Shown here: piece after piece, positions 8,376 to 14,553 of the stretch
Layout: every line of letters begins with the position of its first letter
How positions within the stretch are numbered: the stretch's first letter is position 1
Assembly (NCBI GenBank): GCA_947629455.1
Contig: CANRDT010000022.1
Location: 1 to 35,144 of the forward strand
DNA from: an uncultured Ruminococcus sp.
GTDB taxonomy: Bacteria > Bacillota > Clostridia > Oscillospirales > Ruminococcaceae
Reading direction: 5' to 3'
Length of the DNA: 35,144 nucleotides
Notes under the pieces: model-generated
What the model saw: only the letters and a program-made list of their open reading frames with translations
Database searches by the model: none
Told to the model about the DNA's origin: nothing
Program-made: the position numbers and the translations under genes

Positions 8376-8440
8376 CACTCGTCCTCCTGTTTTTTCGTAT
8401 GCTCCTGCCCCCGCCGCCGCTTGAAATGACTTTTACCGCA

Positions 8441-8560
8441 GATAACTTTCCTTGAGAGAGGTTTTTCGGGGAACAGCCTTCTCTCGGGGGAAACCCTTTT
8501 GAAAAAGGGTTCTCCCAGACCCCCCCCTCAAAGACTTTTTAATTATTTTTTGCGAGGGGG
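8441..8560 (+). repeat. Intergenic repeat family B, single arm
   Basis: This stretch, with a strong hairpin (GGGGGAAACCCTTTT pairing with AAAAAGGGTTCTCCC) and a tail of CTCAAAGACTTTTTAATT then TTTTTTGCGAGGGG, recurs at 32,121-32,230 and, inverted, at 32,290-32,400. Only one arm is present here, fused directly to repeat family A. No gene is supported inside it. Confidence 0.75.
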
Positions 8561-8680
8561 GTCAACCTCAAACGCTGCGCTTTGCTCCGCGTTTGAGCTG
8601 AAAGAAAATTTCCTTTGCCGACATTATGCGGTCGGCAATTTTTCTTTTGCGCTGCAAAAGAAAAACCGGAAATTTCTTTT
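8554..8680 (+). repeat. Intergenic repeat family A, copy 1, multi-hairpin
   Basis: About 127 bp that recur in inverted orientation at 12,196-12,322 with high identity. Three hairpins are visible: CTCAAACGC/GCGTTTGAG (8567-8597), TTGCCGAC/GTCGGCAA (8615-8638) and a 12-bp stem with a GCT loop (8639-8665). The last two are enclosed by AAATTTCC/GGAAATTT pairing, giving a branched fold. In the other copy the third hairpin differs by paired substitutions, so the structure is conserved and not only the sequence. Confidence 0.85.
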
Positions 8681-8725
8681 CCTCAGATTATTAAAGTTTA
8701 TTGCCGTCAGAAAGTCACAATGACC

Positions 8726-8753
8726 AACTCTTACTTCTTACCTCTTATTTCTA
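8726..8753. repeat. Fragment resembling intergenic repeat family C
   Basis: The pyrimidine-rich stretch TCTTACTTCTTACCTCTT followed by ATTTCTAAAT resembles the start of the longer units at 26,401-26,484 and, inverted, 35,071-35,144. It is short, and simple-sequence similarity cannot be excluded. Confidence 0.35.
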
Positions 8754-8768
8754 AATACACTAAATGAA

Positions 8769-8798
8769 GGCAATACCGCGAGCCAGCACGGTATTGCC
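8769..8798 (-). terminator. Terminator hairpin after the zinc-ribbon membrane protein
   Basis: A perfect 10-bp stem (GGCAATACCG/CGGTATTGCC) lies 20 bp beyond the stop of the minus-strand gene. The minus-strand side is followed by TTCATTTA and the plus-strand side by TTTT, so it may act in both directions. Confidence 0.7.
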
Positions 8799-8817
8799 TT
8801 TTACGGTTATAGAATCA

Positions 8818-9837
8818 TCATCTCACGATAATAGAGCCATCGTTTTTATTATAAGCGACGCTGTATGCCGTACCGTCGGTCATAAAGAAGTAGTAATAGA
8901 TATAGTAAGTATCCTCTTCTCTGTAGGTATATCTATCCACCGTACCGCCGTTAGCCGTCAGCTGGTTGCTGATCTCCGCGACTACGAGGTCGTTATTTAC
9001 GGGAACATCGGGAACGGACGAAGGCAGGTCGGCAGTACTTTCATCAGCTGCCTGCGAGCTTTCATCGGGAGTAGAAACTTCCGTTTCGGAGGAAGTATCA
9101 TCTGGAGCGGAGCTTTCCTCGGCTACCGACGTATCATCGGGCTGCGATTCAATTATAACTTCCGACTGGGTATCGCCGACGCTTTCAACATCGGGCTGCG
9201 AAACCTCTTCCTGAGAATCCTCCGCCTGAGAATCGTCTGCGCTCTGCGACTCTGCCGGCTGTTCGCCTGCGGACTCACCACCCTGCGGCTGTGACTCCTC
9301 CGTCTGCGGCTGACTTTCAGTCAGAGTAACGCTCTCAACGGGCGGTATCTTTGCGATCGACGAGCTGTTGTCATTGTCGCTGCCGAATATCTTATATCCG
9401 ACCGCTATCGCCACCAACAGTATAACAAGAATACCTATCGTGACCACGACCACCATTACGAACGTCTTATTAGCTGATCTGTCGTAATCGTCGTCGTCCT
9501 CGTCTTCATCGTCATAATCATCGTCATCATCGTCGTCATATCTGCGCGAACGGGCAGGTGCTGAGTACTCCTCGTCCTCATCGTCGTACTCGTCAAAATC
9601 CTCGTCCTCGTCGTCCTCATAATCATCAGCCGGAGCGGACGCCTTAGCCGCCGAGAACACCTGAGTACGGTCATCGTCCTCCTGATCGTTCTGGCGTTTG
9701 AAAATTATAGTCTTTTCGCCGTTATCGTCATTTTCCGACTCGTCTATCAGCAGCTTATGGCAAAACTTGCATATTACTGCCTCGTCCATAATTTCGCCGC
9801 CGCAGTAAGGGCACTTTTTAGTTTTCAAGTATATCAT
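8818..9837 (-). CDS. Acidic zinc-ribbon membrane protein of unknown function
   Basis: A 339-residue protein with no recognised catalytic domain. It starts with a zinc ribbon (CPYCGG at 9-14 and CKFCHK near 28), followed by a very acidic low-complexity region (about residues 70-122, almost all Asp/Glu/Tyr). One membrane helix follows (about 127-148, TFVMVVVVTIGILVILLVAI), then a long Ser/Gln/Glu/Asp-rich spacer (about 160-275) and a small C-terminal domain rich in Tyr (DTYYIYYYFFMTDGTAYS). The zinc ribbon should be cytosolic and the spacer and C-terminal domain outside, like a stalked surface domain. ATG 9837 follows GGAAG. A promoter is visible at 9870-9898 and a terminator after the gene, so it stands alone. 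Zinc-ribbon plus single-helix proteins of this build are frequent in Clostridia, but their role is not known to me. Confidence 0.85.
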   Translation of the reverse strand: MIYLKTKKCPYCGGEIMDEAVICKFCHKLLIDESENDDNGEKTIIFKRQNDQEDDDRTQVFSAAKASAPADDYEDDEDEDFDEYDDEDEEYSAPARSRRYDDDDDDDYDDEDEDDDDYDRSANKTFVMVVVVTIGILVILLVAIAVGYKIFGSDNDNSSSIAKIPPVESVTLTESQPQTEESQPQGGESAGEQPAESQSADDSQAEDSQEEVSQPDVESVGDTQSEVIIESQPDDTSVAEESSAPDDTSSETEVSTPDESSQAADESTADLPSSVPDVPVNNDLVVAEISNQLTANGGTVDRYTYREEDTYYIYYYFFMTDGTAYSVAYNKNDGSIIVR

Positions 9838-9869
9838 CTTCCTTTCGTATCGCTGTTAACGCACCTTAT

Positions 9870-9898
9870 ATAATAACACATTTTCCGACAAATTGCAA
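9870..9898 (-). promoter_or_regulatory. Sigma-70 promoter of the zinc-ribbon membrane protein
   Basis: On the minus strand TTGCAA (9893-9898) and TATTAT (9870-9875) have a 17-base spacer; each hexamer has one or two mismatches to consensus. The -35 context (CTATTGCAATTT) is the same as at the promoter at 26,506-26,534. Confidence 0.7.
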
Positions 9899-10001
9899 TA
9901 GTTTTTCGCCCCGTGTGCAAAAAAGCTCAATTAATCGGCAGGTTGCACAAAAATCCGTAATATGACGGCGAAAATATTTAACGTGCGGCGTATCAAAAAA
10001 G

Positions 10002-11951
10002 CTATCTGCGCTGTTTTTTCCTTGCGGCTTTGTAGCGGTACATCTTATAATCGGCAGCCTTGATAACGTCCTCAAATACCGAACCTGCCGCCGGGGTAAT
10101 GCTGCAGCCGATACTTGCCGTGATCTCGTAAGGCTTTGCGGCGGATATATTTTCCGCGCTTATCGCAGCTTCAAAAGCTTTTACGCGTTCCTGGGCGCTG
10201 TCTTTATCATAGCTGCCAAGACCGATCATATAGAACTCATCGCCGCCCGCGCGGACGCAAAGCTCGTTTTTAAGAGCGCAGGCGCTCACTGCCGCCGCGA
10301 CAGCCTTTATACCGTAATCGCCCTCCGAATGTCCATATGTATCGTTTATCCGTTTAAGACCGTCCATATCCACGACTGCGGCAAAACGGTATTCTCCTCC
10401 CGTTACGGAGGCGTTGAGCTTTTCAAGCTCCTGTTCCATTCCGCGGCGGTTGTAAAGTCCTGTCATATCGTCGCGCACGGAGAATCGCATAAGCCTGTTC
10501 TGTACTCTCGTCATTTCAAGCGCGTTGTTGACGTTCCTCATCCATGTATGGAATACGTTGCTTATCTTTATCTTCCGTTCAAGACGGCATTGCAGCACGG
10601 TGTAGCCGAGCATATTATCCTTGAAATGTATCGGCGCAAAATAGTACACACACGCGCTTTTATGTTCTTCTATCATCTGCGGCAGCATAAGCGACGACTC
10701 AAAGCTCCGTTCGGGAATGTCGTCGCAGTAACGCTCAGATATATCATAATCCTCGGCATTGTCGGGCATTGCGTGGATAACGCTCCTCATGACCGACGGA
10801 TAACCGTGAACAAAGCTCTTTTCGGTATCCAGCCAATCCTCGCGCAGGCACATATAGAGATGATCATACGGGCGGATAAGATATGTAGCGTCGTTGATAC
10901 GGCGCAGGCAATCGGCAGGGTCCTGCGATGCGGTCAGCGTTTCAAGCATATAGCTGTCCATAAGCCGCCCCATATCCTGAATATCGAAAACGCTGCGGTC
11001 GCTGTAATTTATCTTGACGTTGTAGAACGAAGAGGAAAGCCTGTCTTTCAGATAGCTTATATCCTCCTGACAGCCGCAGGTGCCGCCTATCGACATTCCC
11101 GATTCATCGGGTTCCATACATTCAAGAATCGGTTTTCCCGGTTCGATGATACGGCGTATGCGGTTGACCGCCTCCGCCGCCATAAGATTAACGCCGGGAA
11201 TGTAGGACGTAACGCTTATGTGATTTGTAAGAGCCTCTTGAGTGGCCTCATAACCCGTCACGACCACCTGACCGGGAACGTCTATGCCGTTCTTTATAAG
11301 GCGGTTGGTAAGTCCGATAGCCATATGATCGCTTGCGCAGACCACAGCCTGCGGTACGGGGATCTCGCCGCTGATCATTCTGTCCGCGAGCTGTTCGCCG
11401 CCCGAATACCAGAAATCTCCGTAAAATACGTTAGCGCTGTCGCAGTGCAGTCCGTATTCTTTCATACATTTTGAAAAGCCGTCCAGACGGTGTTGTGAGA
11501 CAACGCTGTCGATAAGACCGTTGAGGAAATATATATCCTTACAGCCGTGTACAGTTACAACGTGTTTTGTTATATGATAAAATGCGGAAGTATCGTCAGT
11601 ATAGACGGTATCGTAATCATTTATCGGCATATCGAGCGAAACGACGGGTTTTCTGCACTGTTCCGCAAGCTTGCGCGCAATGTAGCCCTCCACGGTAGTT
11701 ACCTTGTCCTCGTTGAGGGAGATCGGCACAACGATCACCGCATCGAGCAGATCAAAATTGATAAGTTCAAAAATGTTCAGTTCTCCGCGCAGATAAGTCT
11801 GGTCGAAATGGTAGACCGAGACCAGCGGTGAAAACACGGCAAGGTCGTAGTCATAAGCCTGACATTGCGAGAACAGACCGTCAAATATGCGTTGTTGATA
11901 AGTATTTTCGGGACCTGCCACGATCACTCCGATAAGTTTACGCTTTGCCAC
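10002..11951 (-). CDS. LacI-fold sensor fused to GGDEF diguanylate cyclase (cluster-left copy)
   Basis: Predicted cytosolic protein that binds a small ligand and makes c-di-GMP. Residues 1-300 are a periplasmic-binding/LacI-type sensor (KLIGVIVAG, AVVCASDHMAIG, VVVTGYEA) without the HTH of true LacI repressors and without a signal peptide. It ends in a TCGC motif. Residues 300-480 form an unassigned linker domain. Residues 490-649 are a GGDEF domain with DDMTGLYNRRG, the metal-binding DMDGLKRIND segment and an intact GGDEF at 569-573. The RxxD inhibitory site five residues upstream is replaced by LKNE, so product inhibition is not expected. Start is GTG 11951, after a GGTGGGAGA site. It is transcribed from its own promoter, just downstream of the sugar-transport cluster on the same strand. 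A related protein sits at 26,568-28,490. Ligand unknown. Confidence 0.92.
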   Translation of the reverse strand: MAKRKLIGVIVAGPENTYQQRIFDGLFSQCQAYDYDLAVFSPLVSVYHFDQTYLRGELNIFELINFDLLDAVIVVPISLNEDKVTTVEGYIARKLAEQCRKPVVSLDMPINDYDTVYTDDTSAFYHITKHVVTVHGCKDIYFLNGLIDSVVSQHRLDGFSKCMKEYGLHCDSANVFYGDFWYSGGEQLADRMISGEIPVPQAVVCASDHMAIGLTNRLIKNGIDVPGQVVVTGYEATQEALTNHISVTSYIPGVNLMAAEAVNRIRRIIEPGKPILECMEPDESGMSIGGTCGCQEDISYLKDRLSSSFYNVKINYSDRSVFDIQDMGRLMDSYMLETLTASQDPADCLRRINDATYLIRPYDHLYMCLREDWLDTEKSFVHGYPSVMRSVIHAMPDNAEDYDISERYCDDIPERSFESSLMLPQMIEEHKSACVYYFAPIHFKDNMLGYTVLQCRLERKIKISNVFHTWMRNVNNALEMTRVQNRLMRFSVRDDMTGLYNRRGMEQELEKLNASVTGGEYRFAAVVDMDGLKRINDTYGHSEGDYGIKAVAAAVSACALKNELCVRAGGDEFYMIGLGSYDKDSAQERVKAFEAAISAENISAAKPYEITASIGCSITPAAGSVFEDVIKAADYKMYRYKAARKKQRR

Positions 11952-12013
11952 TCTCCCACCGCCTTTTCCGATTGGTTTTCTTGCGATTTAAACGATTACA
12001 ATTACCTATGTTA

Positions 12014-12042
12014 ATTATACCACAATATATCGTTTTCGTCAA
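12014..12042 (-). promoter_or_regulatory. Sigma-70 promoter of the left LacI-fold/GGDEF gene
   Basis: On the minus strand TTGACG (12037-12042) and TATAAT (12014-12019) are separated by 17 bases. It lies about 63 bp above the GTG start and after the terminator of the transport operon, giving this gene independent expression. Confidence 0.85.
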
Positions 12043-12195
12043 GGAAAAAAAGTATTCAGAATTTAGAAATTAGCGTAAAAAGCAAGATGCCCTCGCGCGG
12101 GCGGCGCTTGTCGCCCTCTGCATCGTGCGTAGCGTTCAAACCTTGGAAATCGGGCGGTTAAAATTTATTGCGGCAATTACTCTAATAATCTGTTG

Positions 12196-12322
12196 GAAAG
12201 AAATTTCCGGTTTTTATTTTACGAAGTAAAATAAAAATTGCCGACCGCATAATGTCGGCAAAGGAAATTTGCTTTCAGCTCAAACGCGGAGCAAAGCGCA
12301 GCGTTTGAGGTTGCCCCCCTCA
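12196..12322 (-). repeat. Intergenic repeat family A, copy 2 (inverted)
   Basis: Reverse complement of the unit at 8554-8680 with few changes. The third hairpin here is TTTTTATTTTAC-GAA-GTAAAATAAAAA (12,211-12,237). Compared with copy 1, two base pairs are exchanged on both sides of the stem and the loop differs, while stem length and flanks are kept. It lies between the transport operon terminator and the promoter of the left GGDEF gene. Confidence 0.85.
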
Positions 12323-12325
12323 CGC

Positions 12326-12355
12326 AAAAAACGTCCCCACCATAAGGCAGGGACG
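12326..12355 (-). terminator. Rho-independent terminator of the transport operon
   Basis: On the minus strand CGTCCCTGCC pairs with GGTGGGGACG (10 bp, two G-T pairs, loop TTAT), followed directly by TTTTTT. It lies 35 bp after the last permease stop. The T-tract and the GCG after it match the edge of repeat family A. Confidence 0.9.
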
Positions 12356-12390
12356 CTCTTGCAGATATTATCATTATCAGCTATCTGCGA

Positions 12391-13455
12391 TCACATACCC
12401 GTGATACCCGAACGCTCGATACCTTCAATGAAGTATCTTTGCAGGAATATGTACATTACAAGTATAGGCGTGATCGAAAGTATACAACCGGCTTCGAGCC
12501 ATACTATGATCTGTCTGACAGATACCGACTGACCCTGGAACAACTGCTGAACCAGCGTTCCGTCAAGGTTTTTCAGCGAAAGCGCAACCGTTCCGCTGTT
12601 GGTAAAGAACGATGACGATACATAGAAGTCATTCCAATACCATACTATCGAGAACAGGAAAACCGTCAGGAATGAAGTCTTGGCATTGGGAACCATTACC
12701 TTGATGTATGTCTGCCAAGGTCCGTAGCCGTCCAGATAAGCCGCGTCCTCCAGCTCCTTGGGCAGTCCTCTGAAGAACTGTCTGAATATGAAGATGAACA
12801 ATCCGGCTCTCAGTCCGTTCGCAAACATCGCAGGCAGATACATCGTCCAGCCGGAGTCGATAAGCGAAGGATCTTTCGAGAAATCAAAATTCAGAGTGAG
12901 AAGTCTTGCAAGTATCTCGGGCTTGGGATACGCATACTGCAAATACAGCGGAATAGTCGTGATCTGCGGAGGTACGAGTATCATCAGTATTACCAGCGCG
13001 AAGAGAAGTCCTCTTCCCTTGAATTTAAATCTTGCAAAACCATAACCCGTTATCGAACAGGTGACCACCTGTAACAGTGATGCGATAAGATTCAGCCTTA
13101 CCGTCTTTAAAACAGTGTTGGAGAAATCCATTACCTGCCATACCTGCTTGATGTTGTCCATCGTAAAGCTCTTCGGCAGCCATACGATCGACGGGTCGTT
13201 CATCTGCTCATTGGGTCTGAACGCCGTTGAAAGCATAAATATCAGAGGGTACAGAATGATAAAGCACAGTCCGAACAGTATAAGGAATCTGAAAAACGGC
13301 CAGACCATTCCGATGATCCTTTTGTTGCGGTTGTAGCGTATCTGGTCGGGGGTAAGGTAATTCTCGATACCCTCTTCCTTCATTCTTTTGTAACGCGCTT
13401 TTATCGCCGCTTTACGTTCCTTTTCAAACTCTTTTTCTTCTTTTTTAGTTGCCAC
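12391..13455 (-). CDS. Carbohydrate ABC transporter permease, MalG family (second pair)
   Basis: Inner-membrane half of a sugar importer. After a charged 55-residue N-terminus, six membrane helices can be traced (first near FLILFGLCFIILYPLIF). The cytoplasmic EAA loop that docks on the ATPase reads EDAAYLDGYGPWQTYIKVMVP near residue 250. At 354 residues it is longer than the usual 280 because of the N-terminal extension and an insertion between helices 3 and 4 (YPKPEILARLLTLNFD). Start is GTG 13455 after a G-rich ribosome site. It is the last gene of the cluster, 12 bp after its MalF-type partner. The substrate cannot be deduced. Confidence 0.92.
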   Translation of the reverse strand: MATKKEEKEFEKERKAAIKARYKRMKEEGIENYLTPDQIRYNRNKRIIGMVWPFFRFLILFGLCFIILYPLIFMLSTAFRPNEQMNDPSIVWLPKSFTMDNIKQVWQVMDFSNTVLKTVRLNLIASLLQVVTCSITGYGFARFKFKGRGLLFALVILMILVPPQITTIPLYLQYAYPKPEILARLLTLNFDFSKDPSLIDSGWTMYLPAMFANGLRAGLFIFIFRQFFRGLPKELEDAAYLDGYGPWQTYIKVMVPNAKTSFLTVFLFSIVWYWNDFYVSSSFFTNSGTVALSLKNLDGTLVQQLFQGQSVSVRQIIVWLEAGCILSITPILVMYIFLQRYFIEGIERSGITGM

Positions 13456-13467
13456 TGTTATCCCCCC

Positions 13468-14553
13468 TTATTCTACTTCGTAGTAAACGAACTTATTAAT
13501 GATCGCTACAAGTATTCCGAGCACTACAGCCACAATAAGGAAGTACGCCCATGCCATTGCCGCCGAATATCCGTGCTCCCAGCTTGCCGAGGTGTTAAGA
13601 ACTATCGTCATAACGCCGTTTCCGGGATCTACGAACGAGTCAACGACCGTGTATACCAGACTGGTGAGGATCATCGGGCTGATATACGGTATAGTGATCT
13701 TCCAGAAATATTCCCATGCGGTAGCGCCCTCCATCTGAGCCGCTTCCTTGGCGGAGAATGGGATACCCTGTAACGCCGAGAGGAACAACAGTATCTGTAT
13801 ACCGGCGTTCCATACCAGATTGAATATGTCTGACGTCAGATTGTTTATGATCGTCGTCAGCTTATCGCTGATGTTGTACACGCCGAGGAAGTTGAGCAGC
13901 TGATCGACCAGATCCGCCTCGAAGAGGGTGCTGAACTGCTCCGAACCGCCTGCATAACCGCCGGTACTCATATTACCGTTGATGATGTCGATAACAGGAC
14001 CTGTCGCGATGATTACCGGGAGGAAGAATACCGCTCTTGCAAATGTTCTTCCCTTGAACTTCTGATTGAGGATAACCGCTATGAAGATCGAGAATATCAG
14101 TATCAGCGGCGTTTTAAGAGCCGTATCGCCAAGCACCTCGACAAGCTGCTTGGAGTATTCCTGATGTACTCTGAAAGCCTTTACATAGTTGCCGAATCCT
14201 ACCCACTTCATTCCCATCTTTCCGGATTTTACCTGAGTTTCGTTGAAAGAGTAGATGAGCGACTGGATAAGCGGCATAAGGAAGAAGTAGATCGTACCTA
14301 CCAGCCACAGAGCCACGAATCCCAGACCGTAAAGAGCCTTTCTCTTTTCATAGGGTATTTTTGAGGTCTTCTGCTTGAGCGGAGGGGCAGCGCTCACCGC
14401 AACCGCCTCATCAGAGCTTTCTTCAGCCGCTTCGTCCGGCGCGGTATCTTCAGCCGTTTCTTCAATGACCGATTCGGCTGTGATCTCCTCGGCGGTCTCT
14501 TCGTTTGCAGCCTGCAGCTCTTCATCCGGCAGATTGTTTTCCAAATTACTCAT
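13468..14553 (-). CDS. Sugar ABC transporter permease, MalF family (second pair)
   Basis: Membrane partner of the preceding MalG-type permease. The first helix is near residues 73-93 (LYGLGFVALWLVGTIYFFLM), and the EAA loop reads AKEAAQMEGATAWEYFWKITIP. It carries an unusual cytosolic N-terminus: about 55 residues dominated by Glu, Ala and Asp, ending in a basic segment before the first helix. It overlaps the upstream DUF5696-like gene by 8 bp in an ATGAGTAA junction, so translation is probably coupled. Length 361, against about 300 for typical relatives, because of the acidic extension and an insertion around residues 195-245. Confidence 0.92.
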   Translation of the reverse strand: MSNLENNLPDEELQAANEETAEEITAESVIEETAEDTAPDEAAEESSDEAVAVSAAPPLKQKTSKIPYEKRKALYGLGFVALWLVGTIYFFLMPLIQSLIYSFNETQVKSGKMGMKWVGFGNYVKAFRVHQEYSKQLVEVLGDTALKTPLILIFSIFIAVILNQKFKGRTFARAVFFLPVIIATGPVIDIINGNMSTGGYAGGSEQFSTLFEADLVDQLLNFLGVYNISDKLTTIINNLTSDIFNLVWNAGIQILLFLSALQGIPFSAKEAAQMEGATAWEYFWKITIPYISPMILTSLVYTVVDSFVDPGNGVMTIVLNTSASWEHGYSAAMAWAYFLIVAVVLGILVAIINKFVYYEVE

